64,000 bases of DNA from Tepidimonas ignava (GCF_004342625.1 NZ_SMAH01000007.1:62001-126000); one strand, 5' to 3'; counted from the stretch's first letter, positions 56,301 through 64,000 are shown. The notes: generated by a model not told the origin, from the letters alone. Made by a program: numbers and translations.

Positions 56301-56985
56301 CGTGGCCGCCATCCACGCCACCGGCTACGGCCTGACCTTCGGCGTGCACAGCCGCATCGACGAAACCATCGACCGCCTCACCCAGCGTGTGCACGCCGGC
56401 AACCACTACGTCAACCGCAACATGGTGGGCGCCGTGGTGGGCGTGCAGCCCTTTGGGGGCGAAGGCCTGTCCGGCACCGGCCCCAAAGCCGGTGGCCCGC
56501 TGCTGCTGTACCGGCTGCTGGCCGATCCGCCCGCCGACACCGTGCAGCGCGCGCTGGCCTTTGCCGCGGGCCAGCCGGTGGCCGGGTGGCCGTCCGCCGT
56601 GGTCTTGCGCGGCCCCACCGGGCAGCGCGACACCTACCGCTTGCTGCCGCGCCAGCGCGTGCTGTGTCTGGCCGACGACGCCACTACCGCCGAGCGCATG
56701 GCGCACACCCTGCGCGCCCTGGGGGCACAACCCCTGGTGCCCGACGGCACCGAGCCCCTGGCCTGGCTGCAACGCCAGCCCTCGCCACCCCAAGCGGCGC
56801 TGGTGGCCGCGGGCGCGGCCACGGTGTTGGCGTGGCAACAGGCGCTGGCCGCGCACCCCGGTCCGCTGGTGCCGCTGTACGCCTGGCGCGGCGAGCCCGT
56901 GCCCGCCGCCGCCCTGACCGAGCGCAGCCTCAGCGTCAACACCGCCGCGGCCGGGGGCAACGCCAGCTTGATGGGCCTGGACTGA
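53365..56985 (+). CDS. putA: Bifunctional proline dehydrogenase / P5C dehydrogenase PutA
   Basis: PutA oxidises proline to glutamate in two steps at the membrane. The 1206 residues contain a proline dehydrogenase barrel at about 75-480 (YSYDMLGEAALT, GPGVSIKLSALHPRY, RLVKGAYWDSEIKRAQ), and an aldehyde dehydrogenase domain at about 560-1020 (SPWNFPLAIF, VAETGGQNAMVV, catalytic Cys864 in GQRCSALRVL). A C-terminal ALDH-superfamily-like region follows to the end. The N-terminus has no ribbon-helix-helix repressor domain, so this is a non-regulatory, C-terminally extended (type B) PutA. Alternative ATG at 53383. It is divergent from an Lrp gene. Confidence 0.96.
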   Translation: MTTRPAMNTLADTAHLQPVPTPLADGPIARAPTMAALPALHRVPEPELLVSLLPRARLDDAQRARITALAQRLAAGLRERAPQRGREGLVQALLQEYQLSSHEGVALMCLAEALLRIPDTATRDALIRDKIGRGDWRAHLGHSPSVFVNAATWGLLLTGKLTATHSEEGLTTALGGLLRKGGEPLIRRAVDMAMRLLGEQFVTGQTIDEALRRAQAREAQGFRYSYDMLGEAALTAADAQRYFDAYRAAIDAIGAANAGRGPIDGPGVSIKLSALHPRYSRAQYARVMDELYPRLRALAEAARAVNIGLHIDAEESDRLELSLDLLQRLCHEPSLAGWDGIGFVVQAYQKRAPAVVEHVIALARRSGHRLLVRLVKGAYWDSEIKRAQLDGLDYPVFTRKAYTDVAYLACARALLAAPDAVFPQFATHNAQTLAAIHEMADPARWHPHQYEFQCLHGMGEPLYEQVVTPVSAGGLGRPCRIYAPVGTHETLLAYLVRRLLENGANTSFVHRIADPQIPLDALVEDPVDTVQAWARAEGAVGLPHPRIATPAQLYGAARPNSAGCDLSDEATLGTLAQALHRSRAAPVAAHALLAAPHRPSGPLRTVRNPGELDDTVGHIHEAGADDVADALAVAQRAAASWAATPASERAACLRRAADALQADLPAFVALLMREAGKTAANAVAEVREAIDFLRFDAAQITDTHWPADAAPLGPVACISPWNFPLAIFTGQIAAALAAGNPVLAKPAEQTPLVAARMTALLHAAGVPRDVLQLLPGAGETVGAALVADARTAGVLFTGSTEVAKLLQRTLAARVRTGADGRAAPIPLVAETGGQNAMVVDSSALAEQVVQDVLVSAFDSAGQRCSALRVLCLQEDVADHLLAMLRGAMAELRIGPATRLSTDVGPVIDAAARDAIVAHIEAMRARGCRVWQASLPPEAGRGTYVAPTLIELDGLALPEREVFGPVLHVVRWRRGELDALVAAIHATGYGLTFGVHSRIDETIDRLTQRVHAGNHYVNRNMVGAVVGVQPFGGEGLSGTGPKAGGPLLLYRLLADPPADTVQRALAFAAGQPVAGWPSAVVLRGPTGQRDTYRLLPRQRVLCLADDATTAERMAHTLRALGAQPLVPDGTEPLAWLQRQPSPPQAALVAAGAATVLAWQQALAAHPGPLVPLYAWRGEPVPAAALTERSLSVNTAAAGGNASLMGLD

Positions 56986-57033
56986 CGCCGCGCCGCCCCG
57001 GGGTGTTGTGGCGTGCCGCCGAGCGGTGCCCGC

Positions 57034-57750
57034 TCACCCCCGCCCCGCGTACACGCGCCGTCCAAAAATCGCGCTGCCCACGCGCACCATCGTGCTGCCT
57101 GCGGCGATGGCGTGTTCCAAGTCGTCGCTCATGCCCATCGACAGCGTGTCCAGCTCCGGCGGGTGGCCCAACGCGGCGCGCAGGGCGTCGAACAGACGGG
57201 CGGCTTGCGCGAACACCGCGCGCATGGCCGCCGCGTCGGGCTGGGGGTCGGGTATGCACATGATGCCGCGCAGGCGCAGCCGCGGCAGCGCCACCACCGC
57301 CTGCGCCAGCGGCACCAGTTGCTGCGGCGCCACGCCTGCCTTGGTCGGCGCGCCATCGATATTGACCTGCAAACACACCTGCAGCGGCGGCAGGTGGGCG
57401 GGCCGCTGCTCGTTGAGCCGCTGCGCGATTTTGAGCCGGTCGAGCGACTGCACCCAGTCGAAGTGCTCGGCCACCAGGCGCGTTTTGTTGCTTTGCAACG
57501 GCCCGATGCAGTGCCACTGCAAGCCCTCCCAGCCGGCCTGACGCAGCGCCGCGATTTTGTCCACGCCTTCGTGCACGTAGTTTTCGCCAAAGGCACGTTG
57601 GCCGGCCGCCGCGGCCTCGGCCACCGCCTGCGGCCCAAAGGTCTTGGACACCGCCAGCAGTGTCACACCGCTGGGGTCGCGCCCGGCCGCCGCGCACGCC
57701 CGCGCGATGCGCTCACGCACGGCTTGGAGATTGTCTGCAATCGTTGCCAT
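57034..57750 (-). CDS. YggS/PLPBP family pyridoxal-phosphate homeostasis protein
   Basis: A 238-residue PLP-binding TIM-barrel protein that balances vitamin B6 pools. Lys36 in LLAVSKTFGPQAV is the PLP Schiff-base residue. FGENYVHE, WHCIGPLQSNKTRL, QVNIDGAPTKAG and LSMGMSDDLEHAI are family signatures. The gene is divergent from pilT with 70 nt between starts, an order (yggS beside pilT) found widely in proteobacteria. Confidence 0.95.
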   Translation of the reverse strand: MATIADNLQAVRERIARACAAAGRDPSGVTLLAVSKTFGPQAVAEAAAAGQRAFGENYVHEGVDKIAALRQAGWEGLQWHCIGPLQSNKTRLVAEHFDWVQSLDRLKIAQRLNEQRPAHLPPLQVCLQVNIDGAPTKAGVAPQQLVPLAQAVVALPRLRLRGIMCIPDPQPDAAAMRAVFAQAARLFDALRAALGHPPELDTLSMGMSDDLEHAIAAGSTMVRVGSAIFGRRVYAGRG

Positions 57751-57820
57751 AATGAGTCCGTCAATCAACCTGCAGCGGTGGTCCTTGTGGGGCCGCCGCC
57801 GCCCACGGTGAACATACGGG

Positions 57821-58864
57821 ATGGACGTCACCCAACTGCTGGCCTTTGCGGTCAAAAACAAGGCTTCCGACCTGCACCTGTCGGCTGGGCTGCCACCGAT
57901 GATACGGGTGCACGGCGACGTGCGGCGCATCAACGTCGAGCCGCTGGACCACAAGCAGGTCCACGCGATGATCTACGACATCATGACCGACGCCCAGCGC
58001 AAGGCGTACGAGGAGTTTTTGGAGTGCGACTTCTCGTTCGAAATCGCTGGGCTGTCGCGCTTTCGTGTCAACGCCTTCACGCAGCACCGCGGGGCAGCGG
58101 CGGTGTTTCGCACCATTCCGTCCAAGGTGCTGACGCTGGAAGACCTGAACTGCCCGCGCATCTTTGCGGATCTCGCGATGAAACCGCGCGGGCTGGTGCT
58201 GGTCACCGGCCCCACCGGCTCGGGTAAATCGACCACGCTGGCGGCCATGGTCAACCACCGCAATGAACATGACCCCGGCCACATCCTCACCATCGAAGAC
58301 CCGATCGAGTTCGTGCACGAGTCCAAAAAAAGCCTGGTCAACCAGCGCGAAGTGGGGCCGATGACGCACTCCTTCGCCGCGGCGCTGCGCTCGGCCCTGC
58401 GCGAAGACCCCGACGTCATCCTGGTGGGCGAGATGCGCGACCTGGAGACGATCCGCCTGGCCATGACCGCCGCCGAAACCGGCCACCTGGTGTTTGGCAC
58501 GCTGCACACCTCCAGCGCGGCCAAGACCATCGACCGTATCGTCGACGTGTTCCCGGCCGAAGAAAAGGACATGATCCGCGCGATGCTGTCGGAGTCGCTG
58601 GTGGCGGTGATTTCGCAAACGCTGCTCAAAACCGCCGATGGCAAGGGCCGCGTCGCCGCGCACGAAATCATGATCGGCACCCCTGCGATCCGCAACCTGA
58701 TCCGCGAAAACAAGGTCGCCCAGATGTACTCGGCCATCCAGACCGGGCAGCAGTACGGCATGCAAACGCTGGATCAGGCCTTGCTGGAGCTGGTGCGACG
58801 CAACGTGATCAGCGCTGCCGAAGCGCGCAGCAAGGCCAAAAACCCCGACAACTTCCCGCTTTGA
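57821..58864 (+). CDS. pilT: Type IV pilus retraction ATPase PilT
   Basis: PilT powers pilus retraction and twitching motility. The 347-residue hexameric ATPase has an N-terminal PAS-like domain, Walker A GPTGSGKSTTLAAM at about 130-143, an Asp box TIEDPIEFVHE, Walker B VGEMRDLETI, a His box (TGHLVFGTLHT) and the PilT-specific AIRNLIREN near residue 288. The chemotaxis genes at the other end of the window are not adjacent. Confidence 0.97.
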   Translation: MDVTQLLAFAVKNKASDLHLSAGLPPMIRVHGDVRRINVEPLDHKQVHAMIYDIMTDAQRKAYEEFLECDFSFEIAGLSRFRVNAFTQHRGAAAVFRTIPSKVLTLEDLNCPRIFADLAMKPRGLVLVTGPTGSGKSTTLAAMVNHRNEHDPGHILTIEDPIEFVHESKKSLVNQREVGPMTHSFAAALRSALREDPDVILVGEMRDLETIRLAMTAAETGHLVFGTLHTSSAAKTIDRIVDVFPAEEKDMIRAMLSESLVAVISQTLLKTADGKGRVAAHEIMIGTPAIRNLIRENKVAQMYSAIQTGQQYGMQTLDQALLELVRRNVISAAEARSKAKNPDNFPL

Positions 58865-58920
58865 CGGCGGGCGTGCCTGCGCACGGCCGCGCACCACCCC
58901 GCCCTACCGGAGCGCCCACC

Positions 58921-60057
58921 ATGGAACGCGATCAAGCGAGCAATTTCATCCACGAGCTGCTGCGGCTGCTGGTCAGCCGGGGCGGCAGCGATCTGTTTCT
59001 GACGGCGGATTTCCCTCCCGCCATCAAGGTCGATGGTGTGATCCAGAAGGTGTCGGCGCAGCCGCTGACCGGGCAGCACACCCAGGCGCTGGCACGCGCC
59101 ATCATGAACGACAAGCAGGCCGCCGAGTTCGAGCGCACCAAGGAGTGCAACTTCGCCATCAGTCCTGCCGGCATCGGGCGCTTCCGTGTCAACGCCTTTG
59201 TGCAAATGGGCAAAGTGGGCCTGGTGCTGCGCACCATTCCGTCCAAAATCCCCACCATCGACGAGCTGGGGCTGCCCCAGATCCTCAAGCAGTTGGCGCT
59301 GGCCAAGCGCGGCATCTGTATCGTCGTGGGCGGCACCGGCACCGGCAAGTCGACCACACTGGCCGCGATGGTGGACTGGCGCAACGAGCACACGCAAGAC
59401 CACATCGTCACCATCGAAGACCCGGTGGAGTTTGTGCACCAGCACAAAAACTGCATCGTCACCCAGCGCGAAGTCGGCCTGGACACCGACAGTTGGGAGA
59501 TCGCGCTGAAAAACTCCCTGCGCCAAGCGCCCAACGTCATCCTGATGGGCGAAATCCGCGACCGCGAGACGATGGAGCACGCGATCGCGTTTTCCGAAAC
59601 CGGCCACCTGTGCCTGGCCACGCTGCACGCCAACAGCGCCAACCAGGCCATGGAGCGCATCATCAACTTCTTTCCGCACGACCGCCACGCCCAGCTGCTC
59701 AAGGACGTCTCGCTCAACCTGCGCGGCATGGTGGCGCAGCGCCTGTTGCCGCGCGAGGACGGCAAAGGCCGCGTGGCCATCGTCGAGGTGCTGCTCAACA
59801 GCGCCCTCATCGCCGACCTGATCATGAAGGGCGAGATCAACGAGATCAAGGAGGTCATGAAGCGCAGCACCGAGGTCGGCATGCAAACCTTCGACCAAGC
59901 GCTGTTCGACGCCTTCGAGGCGTACCAGATCTCCTACGAGGACGCGGTGCGCAACGCCGACTCGCAAAACGACATCAAGCTGCGCATCAAGCTGGAAAGC
60001 CAGCGTGCCCGCAACAGCGACTTGGCCGCGGGCACCGAGCACCTGCAAATCATGTAA
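58921..60057 (+). CDS. pilU: PilT-like retraction ATPase PilU
   Basis: PilU is the PilT paralogue that assists retraction. The 378 residues have Walker A GGTGTGKSTTLAAM at about 137-150, TIEDPVEFVHQHKN, GEIRDRETMEHA and GHLCLATLHANSANQAMERI, as in PilU rather than PilT. The C-terminal LKLESQR region is also typical. It follows pilT by 56 nt, with GGAG upstream of the ATG. Confidence 0.96.
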   Translation: MERDQASNFIHELLRLLVSRGGSDLFLTADFPPAIKVDGVIQKVSAQPLTGQHTQALARAIMNDKQAAEFERTKECNFAISPAGIGRFRVNAFVQMGKVGLVLRTIPSKIPTIDELGLPQILKQLALAKRGICIVVGGTGTGKSTTLAAMVDWRNEHTQDHIVTIEDPVEFVHQHKNCIVTQREVGLDTDSWEIALKNSLRQAPNVILMGEIRDRETMEHAIAFSETGHLCLATLHANSANQAMERIINFFPHDRHAQLLKDVSLNLRGMVAQRLLPREDGKGRVAIVEVLLNSALIADLIMKGEINEIKEVMKRSTEVGMQTFDQALFDAFEAYQISYEDAVRNADSQNDIKLRIKLESQRARNSDLAAGTEHLQIM

Positions 60058-60076
60058 CCCTTGCACGAGGTCCGCG

Positions 60077-61000
60077 ATGCCCAACGTCAACCCGAAAGCC
60101 ACCTACGAACCGTGCCCACCCCAACGTGTTGCCTTCATCGGTCTGGGGGTGATGGGCTGGCCAATGGCCGCGCACCTGGCGCTGGCCGGCCACGACGTCA
60201 CCGTGTACAACCGCACCGCCGCCAAGGCCGACGCGCTGGTGCGTGCGCTGGCCGAACGCGGCGTGGCGCGCGTGCGCACGGCCCCAACGCCGCGCGCGGC
60301 CGCCCAAGGTGCTGGCTTCGTGATGGCGTGCGTCGGCAACGACGACGACCTGCGCAGCGTCGTGTTGGGGCCTGACGGCGCGCTGGCGGGCATGGCGCCC
60401 GACGCGGTGTTGGTGGACCACACCACGGCGTCGGCCGAGGTGGCGCGCGAGCTGTACGCCGCCGCCCAGGCGCAGGGGGCGCACTTCATCGACGCGCCCG
60501 TCTCCGGTGGGCAAGCCGGCGCCGAAAACGGCATGCTCACCGTGATGTGCGGCGGTGACGAAGCGCCCTTTGAGCGCGCACGGCCGGTCATCGCGGCCTA
60601 CGCCCGCGCCGTCACACGCATCGGGGCCAGCGGCGCCGGGCAACTGGCCAAGATGGTCAACCAGATCTGCATCGCCGGCCTGGTGCAAGGCCTGGCCGAG
60701 GCCATCGCCTTTGGCCAACGCGCCGGGCTGGACATGAAGCTGGTGCTGGACGTCATCGGCAAGGGCGCCGCGCAAAGCTGGCAAATGGACAACCGCGGCA
60801 AGACGATGGTGGACGACCGCTTCGACTTTGGCTTTGCCGTGGACTGGATGCGCAAAGACCTGGCGCTGTGCCTGCAGGAAGCACGCCGCAACGGCGCGCG
60901 CTTGCCGGTGACAGCGTTGGTGGACCAGTTTTACGCCGACGTGCAGGCCATGGGCGGCGGGCGCTGGGACACCTCCAGCCTGATCCGCCGCCTGCGCTGA
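60077..61000 (+). CDS. Beta-hydroxyacid dehydrogenase (HIBADH / tartronate semialdehyde reductase type)
   Basis: A 307-residue NAD(P)-dependent dehydrogenase. The Rossmann motif VAFIGLGVMGWPMAAHLALAG is at about 18-38 (by position), the substrate loop is DAPVSGGQAGAENGMLTVM with PVSGG, and the catalytic Lys lies in GAGQLAKMVNQI. It may act on 3-hydroxyisobutyrate, 2-hydroxy-3-oxopropionate or a related acid. A tartronate semialdehyde role would complement hyi and the glycerate kinase elsewhere in the window, but linkage is lacking. It begins 19 nt after pilU with GAGG before the ATG. Confidence 0.9.
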   Translation: MPNVNPKATYEPCPPQRVAFIGLGVMGWPMAAHLALAGHDVTVYNRTAAKADALVRALAERGVARVRTAPTPRAAAQGAGFVMACVGNDDDLRSVVLGPDGALAGMAPDAVLVDHTTASAEVARELYAAAQAQGAHFIDAPVSGGQAGAENGMLTVMCGGDEAPFERARPVIAAYARAVTRIGASGAGQLAKMVNQICIAGLVQGLAEAIAFGQRAGLDMKLVLDVIGKGAAQSWQMDNRGKTMVDDRFDFGFAVDWMRKDLALCLQEARRNGARLPVTALVDQFYADVQAMGGGRWDTSSLIRRLR

Positions 61001-61046
61001 GCGCCCGGGCGCAGCCTGCCGGGCCGTGCCCCGGCCACCGCCGCCG

Positions 61047-61709
61047 TCACGGCTGCTTGGTTGGGGCGTCGGCCGGCTTCGGGGCGGGCTGCAGCCGCGC
61101 CAAATCCGCCTCGCTGATCAGCTCGAACACGCGCACCACGCGCTGCACGCCGGGCACAGCACGGGCCACCTCGGCGGCGCGCTGCGCCTCGCGCGCGGTC
61201 ACCAGCCCCATCAAGTACACGGTGCCGCGCTCGGTCACCACCTTGATGGCGTTGGCCGACAGGTCCTTGGCATCGACAAAGGCCGCCTTGACGCGCGCCG
61301 TCACCAGCGCGTCGGCCGAGCGCGCCGTCAGCGAGGGCGAGCCCATCACCGCCAGCTCGTCGACCACACCGGCCACGTTGTCCACCCCCTGCACGATGCG
61401 CAGCACCCGCTGACGGTCGGCCTCCGAGGCCACCTCGCCGGTGAGCAGCACCTTGCGGTTGAAACTGGTGGCGTTGACCCGCGCGCGCTCGCCCAGCTGC
61501 TCACGCACCCGCGCGGCCACCTTGAGCTCAATGGTTTCGTCCTCCAGCTGGGTGCCGGTGGTGCGGCGGTCGCTGGCCACCAGCACCGTGCCACCCACGG
61601 CCGCCCCCGCCACCAGCGGGGCGCAGCCCGGCAGCGTCGCGCCCAGCAACACCATCGCCGCCAGCGCCGTGCCCAGGCGCAACCCCCGTCCATGCTTGTT
61701 GGATGTCAT
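61047..61709 (-). CDS. dolP: BON-domain outer-membrane lipoprotein (DolP/YraP-like)
   Basis: A 220-residue lipoprotein with lipobox LPGC (Cys29) and two BON domains at about 55-125 and 130-200. DolP supports outer-membrane integrity in enterics. The C-terminus is Pro-rich. Its ATG overlaps the stop of the SIS-domain gene (ATGA), and the order yraN-diaA-dolP opposite rsmI matches the E. coli arrangement, which supports the assignment. Confidence 0.92.
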   Translation of the reverse strand: MTSNKHGRGLRLGTALAAMVLLGATLPGCAPLVAGAAVGGTVLVASDRRTTGTQLEDETIELKVAARVREQLGERARVNATSFNRKVLLTGEVASEADRQRVLRIVQGVDNVAGVVDELAVMGSPSLTARSADALVTARVKAAFVDAKDLSANAIKVVTERGTVYLMGLVTAREAQRAAEVARAVPGVQRVVRVFELISEADLARLQPAPKPADAPTKQP

Positions 61710-62314
61710 GTCGTCACCGTCTCCAGCTCGTCGTCGCCCAACAACTGGGCATCCAGCGCGTCGCACAGCGCGTGCAACGCCACCAACTGCGCCTCCAGCA
61801 CGCGCGGCGCACGCTCGGCGGGCACGGCCGCCCACACGTCGCCGTCGCGCAGCGCGTCGGGCAGATCCCCCACGCGGGCGCCGCTGAGCACCACCACCGC
61901 GATGTCGCGCTCGTGGGCCGTATCCACCAGCGCCAGCGCGTCGGGTCCGGGCGGACCCGCGCACACCAGCAGCAGCACGTCACCAGGCAGCCCCAGCGCC
62001 CGCAGCTGCCGCACCGCGGCGGCTGCGGCCACATCGCCCACCGTTGCCACCGACGCCAGCGTCGCGTCGGCGCCCAGCACCAGCGCCGCCAGTTCGGGGC
62101 GCTCGCGCTCGAAGCGGCCCACCAGCTGCGCCACCAGCGCCTGCGCCAGCGCCGCGGCCACCCCTTGGCCCCACGCCAGCACCTTGCCGCCGGCGGTGAG
62201 CCCGTGCAGCAACACCTGCGCGGCCGCTTCCAGCGGCGCCCCCAGGGCCTGCGCGCACTGGTACTGCACGTCGGCACCGTCGATGAAGTGCTGCTGGATG
62301 CGGGGCATGAGCAT
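61706..62314 (-). CDS. diaA: SIS-domain protein, DiaA/GmhA-like
   Basis: A 202-residue phosphosugar-isomerase-fold protein. In E. coli the gene in this position, diaA, encodes a DnaA-binding initiator of replication; a similar gene, gmhA, encodes sedoheptulose-7-phosphate isomerase. Conserved SIS residues are changed here (for example KVLAWGQGVAAALAQ where GmhA has a GNGGSA-type loop), which argues against GmhA catalysis. Position between yraN and dolP favours DiaA. Start uncertain by two codons. Confidence 0.82.
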   Translation of the reverse strand: MLMPRIQQHFIDGADVQYQCAQALGAPLEAAAQVLLHGLTAGGKVLAWGQGVAAALAQALVAQLVGRFERERPELAALVLGADATLASVATVGDVAAAAAVRQLRALGLPGDVLLLVCAGPPGPDALALVDTAHERDIAVVVLSGARVGDLPDALRDGDVWAAVPAERAPRVLEAQLVALHALCDALDAQLLGDDELETVTT

Positions 62315-62332
62315 GGGCGCAATCTTAGCCGG

Positions 62333-62755
62333 TCAATCCCACGCGCCGGCCTCGAACGCGGCGCGCAGCCACTCGATGCGAGGCGGCGGCTGGCCGCCGA
62401 GTTCCCCGTCGATGACGACAACGTCGAAGCGGCACGGCGGCACCTGCGCCAGCCGCGCCACAAAGTGCCTTGCCGCAAAGACGACACGCCGCTGCTTGGC
62501 CCACCCCACACTGGCCGCGGCCCCGCCGTGGTCGGCGCGGCTGCGCTGACGCACTTCGACAAACACCAGCGTGCCGTCGGGCTCGGCCATAATGAGGTCG
62601 ACCTCGCCCCCGCCGCGGCCCGGGCTGCGCACGTTGCGCCGCACCAGACGCAGGCCGTGGGCCTGCAAATGGCGCAACGCCAACGCTTCGGCCGCGTCGC
62701 CGCGCGCCTTGGTGGTGGGTCGTGCCCCTTGACGTTGCGATGGCATCACCGACAT
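62333..62755 (-). CDS. YraN/UPF0102 family nuclease-fold protein
   Basis: A 140-residue UPF0102 protein with a restriction-endonuclease-like fold. It contains GDAAEALALRHLQAHG, GGEVDLIMAEPDGTLVFVEVRQRS with the D...ExK-like EVDLI/FVEVR core, and KQRRVVFAARHFVA. Its function is not established. GGAGG stands 9 nt before the ATG at 62755, whose bases overlap the divergent rsmI start codon. It is followed by diaA and dolP. Confidence 0.92.
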   Translation of the reverse strand: MSVMPSQRQGARPTTKARGDAAEALALRHLQAHGLRLVRRNVRSPGRGGGEVDLIMAEPDGTLVFVEVRQRSRADHGGAAASVGWAKQRRVVFAARHFVARLAQVPPCRFDVVVIDGELGGQPPPRIEWLRAAFEAGAWD

Positions 62756-63677
62756 GGACCAATCCCTCCCTGCCCCGCACGGCGTCGATGCAGCCCATGA
62801 CGTGCACCGGCTGGCGGCCGAACAACATTATCCGGCGCAGGCGTTGTACGTGGTGGCCACGCCGATCGGCAACCGGGCCGACATCACGCTGCGCGCGCTG
62901 CACGTGCTGGCGCTGGCCGACACCGTGGCGTGCGAGGACACGCGCCACACCGCCCAGCTGCTGCGCGGCTACGGGCTGCAGCGCCCGCTGCTGGCGGTGC
63001 ACGAGCACAACGAAGCCAGCGCCGCCCACGAGGTGGTGCAGCGCTTGCTGAGCGGCCAGCGCGTGGCCTACGTCAGCGACGCCGGCACCCCGGGCATCAG
63101 CGACCCCGGCGCGCGGCTGTGCGCGGCGGTGCAGGCCGCCGGCCTGCGCTGCATCCCGGTGCCGGGCGCCAGCAGCGTCACCGCACTGCTCAGCGTGGCG
63201 GGCCTGGGCGACGGCGCGGTCACGGTGGCGGGGTTTTTGCCCCCCAAAGGCCAAGCGCGCGCCCAGGCGCTGCAACGCTGGCTGGCACTGCCCACCGCGG
63301 TGCTGCTGCTGGAAGCGCCGCACCGCATCGAGCGCTTGGCCGACGAGCTGCGTCCGCTTGGTGCGCGCCGGGTGACGGTGGGGCGCGAGCTGACCAAGCA
63401 GTTCGAGGAAATCGCAACGCTGCCCTGCGCCGAGCTGGGCGCCTGGCTGCTCGATCGCCCCGAGCGGCTGCGCGGCGAGTTCGCGCTGGTGCTTCACGGG
63501 CCCGTCACGGTGGGCGGGCATGCTGGGCCCGAGCTCGACGCCGAGGCACGTCGCGTGCTGGCGTTGCTGCTGCAGGAGCTGCCCGCGGCACGGGCGGCGC
63601 GCCTGGCCGCGGCCATCACCGGCGCGCCGCGCGACGCGCTGTACGCCGCCGCCCACACGCCGGCGCCCCCCGCTTGA
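62754..63677 (+). CDS. rsmI: 16S rRNA 2'-O-methyltransferase RsmI
   Basis: RsmI methylates C1402 of 16S rRNA. The 307 residues begin with a variable leader, then LYVVATPIGNRADITLRALHVL (about 32-53, by position), CEDTRHTAQLL, YVSDAGTPGISDPG and VPGASSVTALLSVAGL, all family hallmarks. The ATG overlaps the yraN start on the other strand. Its neighbourhood matches E. coli rsmI (yraL) except that lpoA is missing between it and yraN. Confidence 0.95.
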   Translation: MDQSLPAPHGVDAAHDVHRLAAEQHYPAQALYVVATPIGNRADITLRALHVLALADTVACEDTRHTAQLLRGYGLQRPLLAVHEHNEASAAHEVVQRLLSGQRVAYVSDAGTPGISDPGARLCAAVQAAGLRCIPVPGASSVTALLSVAGLGDGAVTVAGFLPPKGQARAQALQRWLALPTAVLLLEAPHRIERLADELRPLGARRVTVGRELTKQFEEIATLPCAELGAWLLDRPERLRGEFALVLHGPVTVGGHAGPELDAEARRVLALLLQELPAARAARLAAAITGAPRDALYAAAHTPAPPA

Positions 63678-63709
63678 CCCCGACCCCATGCACCGACAGG
63701 GAGCCCGCC

Positions 63710-64000
63710 ATGACGATTCGCAACCTCGATGCGCTGCTGCAACCGCGCCGCGTGGCGGTGCTGGGGGCGTCGGACCGCCCCGGCAGCGTCGGCGCCACCG
63801 TGTGGCGCAACTTGCACGGACGCTTTCAGGGCGAGCTGTACGCCGTCAACCCGCGCCAGCCCGCGCTGGGCGTGCCGGTGGCACGCAGCGTGGCCGAGCT
63901 GCCGCACGCGCCCGACCTGGCGGTGATCTGCACCCCGCCAGCCACCGTGCCGGGGCTCATCGCCGAGCTGGGCGCACGCGGCACGCGCGCCGCGATCGTC
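63710..64000 (+). CDS. CoA-binding domain protein, acyl-CoA synthetase (NDP-forming)-like, truncated by window end
   Basis: The first 97 residues of a longer gene. A CoA-binding Rossmann domain is visible: VAVLGASDRPGSVGATVWRNL (about 14-34, by position), LYAVNPRQ and LAVICTPPATVPGLIAELG. This opening is shared by NDP-forming acetyl-CoA synthetases and by Pat-type fusions with a GNAT acetyltransferase domain; the rest lies outside the window. AGGGAG precedes the ATG. It begins 33 nt after rsmI. Confidence 0.85.
   Translation, partial: MTIRNLDALLQPRRVAVLGASDRPGSVGATVWRNLHGRFQGELYAVNPRQPALGVPVARSVAELPHAPDLAVICTPPATVPGLIAELGARGTRAAIV

Noticed and set aside
57751-57820. Sigma-54 promoter for pilT
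   Set aside because: The GG-N10-GC pattern with TTGC at -12 is not present in the short yggS-pilT gap.

Overview
The window is a GC-rich chromosomal segment of a betaproteobacterium, most likely Burkholderiales (Comamonadaceae or a Tepidimonas-like relative). This rests on protein sequence character and gene order: kdsD-kdsC-lptC, metX-metW behind a SAM-II riboswitch, cysI-DUF934-cysH-cysD-cysN-cobA, glpD-ugpBAECQ, pilT-pilU, and rsmI facing yraN-diaA-dolP. I could not run a search, so the genus is open. No phage, insertion sequence, CRISPR array, rRNA or tRNA was found, and no gene-free gap exceeds 300 bases.

Layout. 1-4283 (minus): a chemotaxis operon cheW - mcp - mcp - PAS sensor (cut by the window edge). 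4392-6940 (minus): a K+/H+ antiporter followed by apt. 7032-8660: an AAA-ATPase/PD-(D/E)XK protein lying between the antiporter and kdsD-kdsC-lptC (KDO and LPS transport). 10908-12362 (minus): a glycine-rich RNA-binding protein and a formate/nitrite channel. 12411-14312: SAM-II riboswitch, metX and metW (methionine). 14434-16842: a small unknown protein, an omega-aminotransferase and a CbiX-like chelatase. 17042-23112: assimilatory sulfate reduction plus siroheme synthesis, converging on a TauE/SafE exporter.

23940-35137 is a divergent glycerol block. glpR-glpK-hyi-glxK runs left, and glpD followed by the complete ugpBAECQ operon runs right. Short GlpR-like half-sites recur at its promoters. 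35153-37345 is the divergent selU/selD pair for selenium. 37356-43000 holds an orphan zinc-binding protein, glmS, an AsnC regulator, an SH3b protein and glmU. 43098-46299 holds a ketopantoate-reductase-like protein, purU, a GcvA-like LysR regulator and Hsp20 behind a sigma-32-type promoter.

46487-56985 is catabolic. It contains a solitary glcD, then a histidine kinase translationally coupled to a ketimine (pyrroline-carboxylate) reductase and a RidA protein. Two divergent Lrp-regulator/enzyme pairs follow: Lrp/ornithine cyclodeaminase and Lrp/PutA. Together these suggest ornithine to proline to glutamate, with imine intermediates handled alongside. 57034-61000 holds the PLP-homeostasis protein, pilT, pilU and a beta-hydroxyacid dehydrogenase. 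61047-63677 holds dolP, diaA, yraN and rsmI, and the window ends inside a CoA-binding acyl-CoA synthetase.

The most distinctive points are the SAM-II riboswitch placed far from the metX start, the helically phased GlpR-like half-sites shared by the glp and ugp promoters, the kinase-ketimine reductase-RidA cluster, and the AAA/nuclease-fold gene beside the KDO genes. No clearly new multi-gene system is evident.
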